NCBI GenBank assembly: GCA_023423895.1
Contig: JAFAER010000075.1
Span: 1 to 64,000, forward strand
Direction of reading: 5' to 3'
From: Pseudomonadota bacterium
GTDB taxonomy: Bacteria; Myxococcota_A; Polyangia; Polyangiales; Polyangiaceae
Length of the DNA: 64,000 bases
The notes beneath the pieces are model-generated. The model was not told where the DNA came from. It did not search any database and worked only from the letters and a program-made list of their open reading frames with translations. Below, piece after piece: positions 16,165 to 24,590 of this stretch; within the stretch, counting starts at the first letter, position 1; each line of letters opens with the position of its first letter. Made by a program: the position numbers and the translations under genes.

Positions 16165-16512
16165 TCATTGGCCGCCGTCGGTCGCCGACGAAGCAGGCGA
16201 CGAGGCAGGGTCGGAGGGCGAGTCGCCTTGCGGGGTGGCGGACCCCGGCGCCGGGGCGCCGTTCGGATTGTGGTGGCAGTCACGCGTGCCGTCGGGGCAC
16301 GGAGGCGGCGCCGCTCCGTAACAAGCCATCAACGTGAACGCGATCGCTCCACCGCCCAAGGCGCCGCCGAGCGCGGCGAGCGGACGGCGTCGCGCCACGC
16401 CTCGCGCGGTCGCCGGCACGGACTTCGCGATCGTCGTCGAGCAATGTGGACACCTCGGTGCTGCATTCGGAACGAACCCTCCACACCCACCACATCGTTC
16501 GAGCTTCGCCAT
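16165..16512 (-). CDS. Zinc-ribbon protein with one membrane segment, copy B
   Basis: 115 residues. CGGCGGFVPNAAPRCPHC gives the zinc ribbon, followed by a basic region (RGVARRRPLAAL), the same hydrophobic core GGGAIAFTLMACYG as copy A, then Pro/Ser/Ala-rich low complexity. ATG 16512 is chosen because the ribbon begins six residues later and AAGGGG lies upstream. The near-identical membrane segment between the two copies, against very different tails, suggests the segment and its Cys are what is conserved. It is divergent from the radical SAM gene. Confidence 0.72.
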   Translation of the reverse strand: MAKLERCGGCGGFVPNAAPRCPHCSTTIAKSVPATARGVARRRPLAALGGALGGGAIAFTLMACYGAAPPPCPDGTRDCHHNPNGAPAPGSATPQGDSPSDPASSPASSATDGGQ

Positions 16513-16649
16513 TGCGCTCACCCCTTCTCGACGGTCGTTGGTCTCGCGTGACGGCGCGGCGGCTCTCTTCTTCTTCCGGCTGGAGCCGGCGCTCTCGCAA
16601 CGCGCGCTCTCAGCGTATCCTGTCCTCGGCCCCCGGGGGAGCACCGAAC

Positions 16650-17969
16650 ATGAAGAACGTCCGCCGTGTGCAGCTTCCGGTCGTGCAGGCCGGCGACGGG
16701 GCAGTCGTCGCGCACGACTACCACCCGGCCTACGTGGTGTGGGAGCTGACGCTTCGATGTGACCAGCCGTGCACGCATTGCGGCTCACGCGCGGGTGACG
16801 CGCGTGCGAGGGAGCTCTCGACCGCGGAGGCTCTCCGCGTCGTCGACGAGCTCGCGGAGATGCGGGCCAAGGAGGTCGTCCTGATCGGCGGCGAGGCCTA
16901 CCTGCATCCCGGGTTTCTCGAGATCATCGCGGCGCTCTCCGCTGCAGGCATCGAGCCGGTGACGACGACGGGCGGGCGTGGCATCGACGCGGCGCTCGCG
17001 AGCGCGATGGCCGAGGCGGGGCTCACGCGCGCGAGCGTGAGCGTCGACGGTCTCGAGCCGACGCACGATCTGATGCGCGCTGCGCGAGGCAGCTTCGCGT
17101 CGGCCACCGCTGCCCTCCGTCACCTTGCGGCCGCGGGCATCGTCATCTCCGCGAACACGAACGTGAACCGGCTGAACGAAGGTGACCTGGAGCCGCTCTA
17201 CGAACACCTGAAGGCGCTCGGGATCCGCTCCTGGCAGGTGCAGCTCACGACCCCGCTCGGTCGCGCCGCCGATCGACCCGACCTCGTCCTGCAGCCGTGG
17301 GATCTGCTCGGGATCGTGCCGCGCATCGTGGCGTTGAAGGAGCGCGCGCGGAAGGACGGAATCCTCGTCATGCCGGGCAACAACCTCGGGTATTTCGGTC
17401 CGGAAGAGGCGACACTCCGATCCTTCCGCGAGGGAGACGCCGACCACTGGCAGGGATGTCAGGCCGGTCGCTACGTGATGGGCATCGAGTCCGACGGCGC
17501 GGTGAAGGGCTGCCCGTCGCTGCAGACCGCGAGCTACGTCGGCGGCAGGCTCTACGACGGCGCGCAGAGTCCGACGAGGAGCACACTGCGCGAAATCTGG
17601 CAGACGGCGCCGGAGCTCGGCTTCACGCGGCAGCGCACGCGAGACGATCCCGACACGGGGCTCTGGGGGTACTGCGCCGAGTGCGCGTTCGGTGACGTCT
17701 GCCTCGGCGGGTGCACGTTCACCGCGCACGCCTTCTTCGGACGGCCGGGAAACAACCCGTATTGTCACTATCGTGCGCGCGTAATGAGGGATCGCGGCGT
17801 CCGCGAGCGCCTCGTGCTCCAGAGCGCCGCCCCGGGAACACCCTTCGACCATGCACGATTCGAGCTCATCGAGGAGCCGTTCGGCGCGCCCGACGAGCGG
17901 CCGCCGCGTCCCGTGGACCTCGTCAAGCTGCGCCGCAACCCGCGCGTCGCGCGTCGCCCACCGTCCTGA
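16650..17969 (+). CDS. Radical SAM/SPASM-domain protein
   Basis: 439 residues. The radical SAM cluster motif is WELTLRCDQPCTHCGSRAG (CX3CX2C), near residues 33-51, and GGEAYLHPG follows at the SAM-binding strand. The C-terminal part has the Cys pattern of a SPASM domain with extra Fe-S clusters: GCQAGRY, VKGCPSL, CAECAFGDVCLGGC and PYCHYR. SPASM proteins modify peptides or, as in AhbD and NirJ, tetrapyrroles. The gene lies 117 bases upstream of hemE in the same direction, which hints at heme-related chemistry, but no small precursor peptide or specific subfamily is recognised. ATG 16650 follows GGGGGAG. Confidence 0.85.
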   Translation: MKNVRRVQLPVVQAGDGAVVAHDYHPAYVVWELTLRCDQPCTHCGSRAGDARARELSTAEALRVVDELAEMRAKEVVLIGGEAYLHPGFLEIIAALSAAGIEPVTTTGGRGIDAALASAMAEAGLTRASVSVDGLEPTHDLMRAARGSFASATAALRHLAAAGIVISANTNVNRLNEGDLEPLYEHLKALGIRSWQVQLTTPLGRAADRPDLVLQPWDLLGIVPRIVALKERARKDGILVMPGNNLGYFGPEEATLRSFREGDADHWQGCQAGRYVMGIESDGAVKGCPSLQTASYVGGRLYDGAQSPTRSTLREIWQTAPELGFTRQRTRDDPDTGLWGYCAECAFGDVCLGGCTFTAHAFFGRPGNNPYCHYRARVMRDRGVRERLVLQSAAPGTPFDHARFELIEEPFGAPDERPPRPVDLVKLRRNPRVARRPPS

Positions 17970-18086
17970 CCGATGAGCGACATGCGCGACTGTGTCCGCC
18001 TGGAGGCGGCAGGGCGAGGCGAGGCGCGACCGCTTCGTCGATCCCCGTGAATACAGGGGGCACGTGGTGATGGTAGGCTCGCTCCC

Positions 18087-19112
18087 ATGAACGATAGGTT
18101 CCTCCGCGCGTGCCGTCGCGAGCCCGTCGACTGCACTCCCGTGTGGATGATGCGGCAAGCGGGTCGTTACATGGCCGAATACCGCGCGCTCCGCGAGAAG
18201 CACACCCTCCTCGAGCTCTGCAAAACGCCGGAGCTCGCGATGAAGGTGACGCTGCAGCCAATGAAGCTGAACGTCGACGCGGCGATCCTCTTCGCGGACA
18301 TCCTCTTGCCGCTCGAGCCCATGGGCGCGCCTTTCGAGTTCGCGAAAGGCGAAGGTCCGGTCGTCCACGACCCGATCCGCACCCGCGCCGACGTCGAGAA
18401 GCTCCGGGTCATCGAGCCGGAAGACGGCCTTGGGTACGTGATGGAGGCCATCAAGCTCCTCAAGAAAGAGCTGCCCGTTCCGCTCATCGGCTTCGCGGGC
18501 GCTCCGTTTACCCTGGCGAGCTACCTCGTCGAAGGAGGGAAGAGCCGCGACTTCCTCAAGACGAAGAAGCTGATGTACGGCGAGCCGGAGACCTGGAATC
18601 TCCTCATGAGCAAGCTCAGTGAGGTCGTCCGCAGGTACCTCCACAAGCAGATCGACGTCGGAGCGGACGCCGTCCAGCTCTTCGACTCCTGGGTCGGCCA
18701 GCTCGGGCCGGCCGACTACGCGGAGTACGTGCAGCCGCACGTCGCCCACATCCTGAAGGACATCGAGAAGCGCGGGGTGCCGGTCATCCACTTCGGGGTC
18801 GGGACGCAGTCGCTTCTTCCGTTGATGCGCGACGCGGGCGGCACCGTGCTCGGCCTCGACTGGCGGACGCCGATCGCCGAGACGTGGGCGAAGATCGGCT
18901 ACGACCGCGGCATCCAGGGGAACATGGACTCGACGGTGCTCTTCGCTCCGCGCAAGGTCGCGGAGAAACATGCGCAGCGTGTCCTCGACGAGGTCGGCGG
19001 ACGACCGGGACACATCTTCAACCTCGGGCACGGGATCCTCCCCGAGACGCCCGTCGAGACCGTTCAGGCGGTGGTCGACTACGTGCACGAGGCCTCGGCG
19101 AAGCGATCATGA
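18087..19112 (+). CDS. hemE: Uroporphyrinogen decarboxylase
   Basis: 341 residues, the usual HemE length. It decarboxylates the four acetate side chains of uroporphyrinogen III to give coproporphyrinogen III. Signatures: PVWMMRQAGRYMAEYR near the N-terminus, DAAILFADILLPLEPMG, GFAGAPFTLASYLVEGG and LFDSWVGQL. No purine-rich ribosome site precedes ATG 18087; TAGGCT at 18074-18079 could be a -10 box giving a leaderless message, though no -35 is convincing. Its stop overlaps the hemH start (ATGA). Confidence 0.96.
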   Translation: MNDRFLRACRREPVDCTPVWMMRQAGRYMAEYRALREKHTLLELCKTPELAMKVTLQPMKLNVDAAILFADILLPLEPMGAPFEFAKGEGPVVHDPIRTRADVEKLRVIEPEDGLGYVMEAIKLLKKELPVPLIGFAGAPFTLASYLVEGGKSRDFLKTKKLMYGEPETWNLLMSKLSEVVRRYLHKQIDVGADAVQLFDSWVGQLGPADYAEYVQPHVAHILKDIEKRGVPVIHFGVGTQSLLPLMRDAGGTVLGLDWRTPIAETWAKIGYDRGIQGNMDSTVLFAPRKVAEKHAQRVLDEVGGRPGHIFNLGHGILPETPVETVQAVVDYVHEASAKRS

Positions 19113-20122
19113 CGCCGTCGGCGGCAGCGCGGGATACGGCCGTCGTCTTGATCGCGCACGGCACGGTCGAGTCGCTCGACGACTTGCCGGAGTTTCTCGC
19201 GAACATCCGCCGAGGCCATGCTCCTCCTCCGGAGCTCGTCGAGGAGGTCCGCCGCCGGTACGAGGTGATCGGCGGCCGGTCTCCGCTCCTCGACATCACG
19301 TACGAGATCGCGCGGAAGCTCGAGGCGCGGCTCGGGCTGCCGACGCGCGTCGCGATGCGCCTCTTCCGTCCGTACCCGAAGGAGGTCATCGCGAAGCTCG
19401 CCGAGGAAGGGATCCGGCGCATCGTGACGGTGCCCCTCGCGCAGCACTCGGCGGGGGTCTACGGCGCGGCGATGAGCGCCGCGGCGCGGGAGGTCGATCC
19501 GTCGATCGAGATCCTGTGCGCCAAGAACTGGGGCCGAACGCCGGAGCTCACCGGAGCGTTCGCGGACGCGATCGTCGATGCGCTCGCAAAGGTCCCCATG
19601 GGAGAGGAGGACCGCACCGCGCTCGTCCTGACGGCGCACAGCCTGCCGCTTCCGATCATCCAGGCGGGCGACCCGTACGAGCGAGAGTTCCGCGCGAGCG
19701 CCGAGGACGTCGTTGCCGAGGTTTGCAGACGCGGCGGCCGCTTCGCCGAGCACGTGGTCGCCTTCCAGAGCCAGGGGATCGGCACGGGCATGGAGTGGCT
19801 CGGCCCGGACCTCCGCACGACGCTCGAGCAGGTCGCCAAGCGCGGGACGAAACACGTCGTCGTCGCGCCGATCGGGTTTTTGGCCGATCACGTCGAGATC
19901 CTCTATGACCTGGATGTCGAGGCGAAGGGCTGGTGTGAAGGGGAGGAGACGAAGGACCTCGGGATGGTGCTCCATCGAAGCACTTCACTGAACGCGGGAG
20001 ATGGTCTCATCGACGCGCTCGCCAGGGTGGCGGGCGACGTTCTCGCGCGACCCGACGAGCACCAGGCGCAGGCTCCTCGCGCCGGCACCCCGACGAGACC
20101 CGGCTCGACTAGAGGGGGATGA
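19109..20122 (+). CDS. hemH: Ferrochelatase
   Basis: 337 residues. It inserts ferrous iron into a porphyrin at the end of heme synthesis. The metal-handling His is in TAHSLPLPIIQAGDPY, and the second half has FQSQGIGTGMEWLGPDL and PIGFLADHVEILYDLDVEA, closest in pattern to Bacillus-type ferrochelatases. The opening VVLIAHGTVESLDDLPEFL replaces the usual LLVNLGTP. ATG 19109 overlaps the hemE stop by four bases. Whether it uses protoporphyrin or coproporphyrin cannot be told here. Confidence 0.92.
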   Translation: MTPSAAARDTAVVLIAHGTVESLDDLPEFLANIRRGHAPPPELVEEVRRRYEVIGGRSPLLDITYEIARKLEARLGLPTRVAMRLFRPYPKEVIAKLAEEGIRRIVTVPLAQHSAGVYGAAMSAAAREVDPSIEILCAKNWGRTPELTGAFADAIVDALAKVPMGEEDRTALVLTAHSLPLPIIQAGDPYEREFRASAEDVVAEVCRRGGRFAEHVVAFQSQGIGTGMEWLGPDLRTTLEQVAKRGTKHVVVAPIGFLADHVEILYDLDVEAKGWCEGEETKDLGMVLHRSTSLNAGDGLIDALARVAGDVLARPDEHQAQAPRAGTPTRPGSTRGG

Positions 20123-21540
20123 AGCGGGTCGTCATCGTCGGTGGAGGCATCACGGGGCTCGCGGCCGCTCATGCGCTCGAGAGAGGGCAGGAGCGCTGCG
20201 AGGTCCAGATCGTCGAGGCGGGGCCGAACCTCGGCGGCAACCTCGTCACGATTCGTCACAACGGCTTCATCATCGACGCGGGGCCGGACTCGTGGGTCGC
20301 GACGAAGCCGCACGCGACGCGGCTCGCGAAGGACGTCGGGCTCGGCGACGAGCTCATCGGAACCCGTCCGGATACGCGCCGGGTCTACATTGCCTGGCAG
20401 CGGAAGCTCTATCCGATGCCGGAGGGGCTCATCCTCGGTGTGCCGACGGAGATCAAGCCGCTGCTCGAGAGCGAGCTGCTCGGGTGGGACGCGAAGCTGC
20501 GTGCGGGGCTCGATCTCCTCGTGCCACCACGACGTTGGAAGGACGACGACGACGAGAGCGTCGGCGCCTTCATCGCCCGGCGGCTCGGGTCGGAGGTCGC
20601 CGAGCGGATCGCCGGTCCGCTCCTGGGCGGGATCCTCGCGGGCGATCCTGCTTCGCTCTCGGTGCGCGCGAGTGCCCCGCAGCTCGTCGAAGCCGAGCAG
20701 GAGTACGGCTCGCTCGTGACCGCGATGCGCGCGCTCAAGGAGAAGCGACGCGCGCAGGCGGCCGCAGGAGAGGGCGAGCCTACGAACTTCCTCTCGCTGA
20801 AGCGCGGCGTCGGCGACCTTATCGTCAACGTCGCGCACAAGCTGCGCGATGCGGAGGTCTTCACGTCGCGCACCGCTCGGAGGATCGACCGACTCCCTGA
20901 AGGCGATCCTCGCGGGCGATGGGTCGTCGAGACGAGCGGCGGATCGCTCCACGCCGATGATGTCGTGCTTGCTGTTTCAGGCCGTGTTGCTGCGCCTCTC
21001 CTGAAGGACGTCGACGCGGACCTCTCGGCGATGTGCGGCGACATCGTCTACGCATCGGCAGCGACCGTCTTCCTCGCGTTTCGAAAGTTCGACGTGCGTC
21101 ATCCACTCGACGCATTCGGCTTCCTGGTCCCGCGGGCGGAGAACCGGCCGATTCTGGCGTGCACGTTCGTCTCCAGCAAATGGGATCACCGCGCTCCGGC
21201 AGGGCAGATCTTGCTCCGGCTCATTGTCGGTGGTCCCGGGAACGAGCAGCTTTGCGAGCGCGACGACGCGGAGCTCGTCCGAATCGCCCGGACACAGGTG
21301 CTCGATCTGCTCGGGATCGATCGCGCACCGATGTTCTCCAAGGTCTTCCGCTTCTTGCATTCGAGCCCGCAGCCGTACGTCGGACATCTCCCGCGGATGC
21401 GCGGTCTGCTCGATCGCGCGTCGATGCATCCCGGCCTGCACATCGGCGGCAACGGCTACATCGGGACGGGCATCCCGGACGCCGTGCGCCAGGGCGAGGA
21501 GATCGCGGCTCGCATCTCGCCCCCTGCGCCGACCACCTGA
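20119..21540 (+). CDS. hemY: Protoporphyrinogen/coproporphyrinogen oxidase, HemY type
   Basis: 473-residue FAD flavoprotein that oxidises protoporphyrinogen IX, or coproporphyrinogen III in some bacteria. The N-terminal dinucleotide fold is VVIVGGGITGLAAAHALE, followed by GPDSWVATKPHATRLAKDVGL, ESVGAFIARRLGSEVAERI-GPLLGGI and the C-terminal FAD motif HIGGNGYIGTGIPDAVRQGEEIA. M. xanthus has a characterised enzyme of this type. ATG 20119 overlaps the hemH stop. Also called hemG in some annotations, but it is not the short flavodoxin-type HemG. The order hemE-hemH-hemY is that of Bacillus. Confidence 0.93.
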   Translation: MKRVVIVGGGITGLAAAHALERGQERCEVQIVEAGPNLGGNLVTIRHNGFIIDAGPDSWVATKPHATRLAKDVGLGDELIGTRPDTRRVYIAWQRKLYPMPEGLILGVPTEIKPLLESELLGWDAKLRAGLDLLVPPRRWKDDDDESVGAFIARRLGSEVAERIAGPLLGGILAGDPASLSVRASAPQLVEAEQEYGSLVTAMRALKEKRRAQAAAGEGEPTNFLSLKRGVGDLIVNVAHKLRDAEVFTSRTARRIDRLPEGDPRGRWVVETSGGSLHADDVVLAVSGRVAAPLLKDVDADLSAMCGDIVYASAATVFLAFRKFDVRHPLDAFGFLVPRAENRPILACTFVSSKWDHRAPAGQILLRLIVGGPGNEQLCERDDAELVRIARTQVLDLLGIDRAPMFSKVFRFLHSSPQPYVGHLPRMRGLLDRASMHPGLHIGGNGYIGTGIPDAVRQGEEIAARISPPAPTT

Positions 21541-21549
21541 CGTTCTTGT

Positions 21550-21567
21550 CCGCGCGTGTTCGCGCGG
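21550..21567 (+). terminator. Terminator hairpin after the heme operon
   Basis: CCGCGCG (21550-21556), a TGTT loop and CGCGCGG (21561-21567) make a perfect 7-base GC stem, followed by CTTATCT. It lies ten bases after the hemY stop and before the convergent gene at 21616. Confidence 0.6.
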
Positions 21568-21615
21568 CTTATCTGCGGAGGGCGAGATCTCGGCGACGTC
21601 GGCCCGAGCTCTCGC

Positions 21616-21996
21616 TCACAGCCGACCGAAGGCGGCCTTCGTCTCCGGCTTCATCCAGTAGACGAGCAGCGGAACGGCGGCGACCACGAGGCAGCTCGAG
21701 AGCCCGAGGCAGATCGCGATGAGGCCGACGGTCCAGCCCCAAGGCTTGAAGGGCACCATCGCGGCGACGGCGTAGAACGCGCCGAACACGAGCATGAGGA
21801 GGCCGATGCCGAGCAGCACGAGCGCCTGCTCGGGACCGTGCGTCCCCGGCTCCGCGGAGGACACGAAGATCCACGCGCCGACGACGAGCATGTAGAGCAG
21901 CAGCGTGCACGACGCGTACACCCGGTACCACGTGATGACCGCCGGCCTTCCGCGCTGGCTCGGCGGGGGATCGTAGTAGCCGAACCGCTGCTGCAT
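21616..21996 (-). CDS. Small integral membrane protein
   Basis: 126 residues with four hydrophobic segments (about 24-45, 58-82 and a long pair across 86-118), opening with MQQRFGYYDPPPSQRGRP, a Pro-rich cytosolic N-terminus. No family or motif is recognised. It begins six bases after the stop of the acyl-CoA mutase gene, so the two are co-transcribed, but a functional link is not evident. Confidence 0.7.
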   Translation of the reverse strand: MQQRFGYYDPPPSQRGRPAVITWYRVYASCTLLLYMLVVGAWIFVSSAEPGTHGPEQALVLLGIGLLMLVFGAFYAVAAMVPFKPWGWTVGLIAICLGLSSCLVVAAVPLLVYWMKPETKAAFGRL

Positions 21997-22002
21997 CCGT
22001 CC

Positions 22003-23739
22003 TCAGAATTCCGCGGGGTCCGTGTACGTGCCGAAGACCTCGCGCAGCACGTCGCAGATCTCCTGTTGAGTGCAATACGCCTTCGCCGCCTCGATGATCG
22101 GCGGCATCAGGTTCGACTTCTCCTTCGCGGCCTGGCGTACGCCCTCGAGGCTCGCCTTCACGCGATCGCCGTCGCGCTTTGCTTTGACGGCGTGGAGGTT
22201 CGCCACCTGGCGCTTCTGGACCTCCTCGTCGATCTTGAGGAGCGGGATGTTGGCCTCGCCGGAATCGTCGGCGTTCGTGTACTTGTTGACGCCGACCATC
22301 ACCCGCTCGCCGCCTTCGAGCTGGCGCTGGAACCGGTAGGCGCTCGCCGCGATCTCGCGCTGCGGGTAGCCCTTCTCGATTGCCTCCACGATGCCGCCCA
22401 TCTCGTCGATCCGGCGGATGTAAGCGACGGCTTCCTGCTCGAGCCGATTCGTCAGCTCCTCGACGAAGTAGCTGCCGGCGAGCGGGTCGATCGTGTTCGC
22501 GACGCCGCTCTCCTCGGCGATGATCTGCTGCGTGCGGAGCGCGATCGTGACGGCCTCTTCGGTCGGCAGGGCGTACGTCTCGTCGAGCGAATTGGTGTGG
22601 AGCGACTGCGTTCCACCGAGCACGCCTGCGAGCGCCTGGAGCGCGACGCGGACGACGTTGTTGTACGGCTGCTGTGCCGTGAGCGACACGCCGGCCGTCT
22701 GCGCGTGCGTGCGGAGCTTCATGCTCTCGGCCTTCTTGGCGCCGAAGCGCTCCTTCATGAGGCGAGCCCAGAGCCTGCGGCCGGCGCGGAACTTCGCGAT
22801 CTCCTCGAAGAAGTCGTTGTGGACGTCCCAGAAGAAGGAGAGGCGAGGCGCGAAGTCATCGACGTCGAGGCCGCGCTCGATGCACGATTCGACGTACCCG
22901 ATTCCGTCCGCGATCGTGAAGGCGAGCTCCTGCGCTGCCGTCGCTCCGGCTTCGCGAATGTGGTAGCCGCTGATCGAGACGGTGTTCCAGCGCGGAACCT
23001 CCTTCGAGCAGAACTCGATCATGTCCGTGACGATGCGCATCGCCGGACGCGGGGGAACGAGCCACGCGTGCTGCGCGATGAACTCCTTGAGGCAGTCGTT
23101 CTGCACCGTGCCGCCGATCTTCGTGCGGGGGATCCCGCGCACGTCGGCCAGCGCGATGTAGAAGGCGAGAAGGACGATCGCCGGTCCGTTGATCGTCATC
23201 GACGTCGTGACCTCGTCGAGCGGGATGTCCTTGAAGAGGACCTCCATGTCGCGAAGCGTGTCGACGGCGACGCCGCACATCCCGACCTCGCCGAGCGAGC
23301 GCGGCGAGTCGGAGTCGTAACCCATGAGGGTCGGGAAATCGAAGGCCGTCGAAAGGCCGGTCTGCCCCTGAGCGAGCAGGTACTTGAACCGCTCGTTCGT
23401 CTGTTCGGGCGTGCCGAAGCCAGCGAACATGCGCATCGTCCAGAGCCGGCTGCGGTACATCGTCGGCTGAACGCCGCGCGTGAACGGGTACTCGCCGGGA
23501 AGGCCGAGGTCCCTCATGTAGTCGAGCTTCACGTCGGCCGGCGTGAGGACGTCGGGCACCTCGAGGTCGCTCCACGTCGAAAACCGAGCCTTGCGCTCGG
23601 GCATCTTCGCGGTGCTCTTCTTCACGGCGCCTTCGCGCCACGCGTTGGTCGCCGCGCGCAGGGCAGCGAGGTCGCCGGGGACGTCACCCTCCGCCGTGAA
23701 GCCGTTGATTTCCGCAGGGGTGAGCGCTTTCTGAGCCAT
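22003..23739 (-). CDS. Acyl-CoA mutase large subunit (methylmalonyl-CoA mutase family)
   Basis: 578 residues covering the catalytic barrel only: the B12-binding domain is absent and must come from a separate small subunit not in this window. Family motifs: YPFTRGVQPTMYRSRLWTMR, AGFGTPEQTNERFKYLLAQGQTG, MGYDSD and NTVSISGYHIREAGA. Such enzymes rearrange acyl-CoA skeletons with adenosylcobalamin. Two substrate positions differ from methylmalonyl-CoA mutase: Gln 91 where the active-site Tyr is expected, and Gln 223 where the carboxylate-binding Arg is expected. This suggests a substrate without a free carboxylate, such as an isobutyryl-CoA-like ester. The ATG at 23739 is clear. Confidence 0.88.
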   Translation of the reverse strand: MAQKALTPAEINGFTAEGDVPGDLAALRAATNAWREGAVKKSTAKMPERKARFSTWSDLEVPDVLTPADVKLDYMRDLGLPGEYPFTRGVQPTMYRSRLWTMRMFAGFGTPEQTNERFKYLLAQGQTGLSTAFDFPTLMGYDSDSPRSLGEVGMCGVAVDTLRDMEVLFKDIPLDEVTTSMTINGPAIVLLAFYIALADVRGIPRTKIGGTVQNDCLKEFIAQHAWLVPPRPAMRIVTDMIEFCSKEVPRWNTVSISGYHIREAGATAAQELAFTIADGIGYVESCIERGLDVDDFAPRLSFFWDVHNDFFEEIAKFRAGRRLWARLMKERFGAKKAESMKLRTHAQTAGVSLTAQQPYNNVVRVALQALAGVLGGTQSLHTNSLDETYALPTEEAVTIALRTQQIIAEESGVANTIDPLAGSYFVEELTNRLEQEAVAYIRRIDEMGGIVEAIEKGYPQREIAASAYRFQRQLEGGERVMVGVNKYTNADDSGEANIPLLKIDEEVQKRQVANLHAVKAKRDGDRVKASLEGVRQAAKEKSNLMPPIIEAAKAYCTQQEICDVLREVFGTYTDPAEF

Positions 23740-23837
23740 GGTCGAACTCTAGTCCCGACGCGTTTCGGCTGCCAGCGTGCATGACGTTGATCGCGACCGA
23801 AGCCACGACGCGCCGCGCCGCAGCGAGCCCGTGCCTT

Positions 23838-24018
23838 CGCGATGTCGGCACCCACTCACCCGGCGGCGCTGCACGATGTCGGCGCGCGCTCGGCCTCCGC
23901 GATGTCGGCACGGACGCGGCACTGCGCGATCCCGGCGCGGACCGCGACTCTGCGCGATGTCAGCACGGGGAGGCTCTGCGCGATGTCGGCACGGACGCGG
24001 CTCTGCGCGACGTCGGCA
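23838..24018. repeat. Tandem array of about 27 bases, seven copies
   Basis: CGCGATGTCGGCA and close variants begin at 23838, 23872, 23898, 23925, 23953, 23979 and 24006, spaced 34, 26, 27, 28, 26 and 27 bases. The rest of the unit is CGGACGCGGCTCTG with variation. The changing spacing breaks the reading frame, so the array is unlikely to be coding. It lies in the 980-base gap (23740-24719) upstream of the acyl-CoA mutase gene. Between this array and the next (24019-24304) I see no gene or clear signal. Confidence 0.8.
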
Positions 24019-24304
24019 CGGACGAGGCCTATCCCGGACCATCACCCCGCGCCCGATCGGCGGCATTGTCGGCAGAGATCGCGCAGCTCCTCGTGTTCGA
24101 CTCTTTCGCTGGCGCTCTCGCTAGCGCCGTTTGCTTCGGACCCCGCCGCGCCCCCCCTTCGCTCGCGCCCTTGTCGCGCTCGCCGGCGCGCGGGACTCGG
24201 AGCTGCTGTGCTTGATAGCCCGGCGCTCTGTCACACGTCTTGCTCCTGCGCCTTCTCCTCGCCGACGGCTGCTCGACGAAAGCATCAGCACTTCGCCGGC
24301 TCGC

Positions 24305-24590
24305 GGCGACCTCGACGCGCCTCGGCAGTTCGCGACGTGTTGGCGACCTCGACGTGGTCGGCCGCCGGGGCGTGGCGACCTCGACGTGGTGGCAGTTCTC
24401 CGGGGCTCGGCGACCTCGACGTGGTCGGCAGTCCGCCGGGCTCGGGACCTCGGTGTGGTCGTCAGCTCTCCGGGGCTCGGCTTCATCGGCGCGCAACGGC
24501 AGTTCTCCGGGGCTCGGCTTCATCGACGTGGTCGGCCGCCGGGGCTTGGCGACCTCGACGTGGTCGCCAGTTCTTCGGGTCTCGGCGGGT
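24305..24590. repeat. Tandem array of 31-37 bases, about eight to nine copies
   Basis: The unit is GGCGACCTCGACGTGGTCGGC followed by AGTTCTCCGGGGCTC or CGCCGGGGC. Clear copies of GGCGACCTCGACG fall near 24305, 24342, 24374, 24409 and 24548, with diverged copies between. Spacing is not a multiple of three, so the frames crossing it are probably not genes. It is unrelated in sequence to the 27-base array just upstream. It lies downstream of the MarR-family gene, whose stop is at 24720. Confidence 0.75.

Noticed and set aside
16650..17969. HemN-type oxygen-independent coproporphyrinogen oxidase
   Set aside because: The radical SAM motif and C-terminal Cys pattern are of SPASM type and the HemN signature is absent.
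16785..19088. 767-residue minus-strand frame across the radical SAM and hemE genes
   Set aside because: Composition is Arg/Asp/His-rich without domains, and the opposite strand carries unmistakable hemE and radical SAM motifs.
21556..23784. 742-residue plus-strand frame opposite the acyl-CoA mutase
   Set aside because: No recognisable domain; the minus strand encodes a full mutase.
23838..24590. CRISPR array
   Set aside because: Copies are imperfect, there are no unique spacers of equal length between constant repeats, and no cas gene is present.
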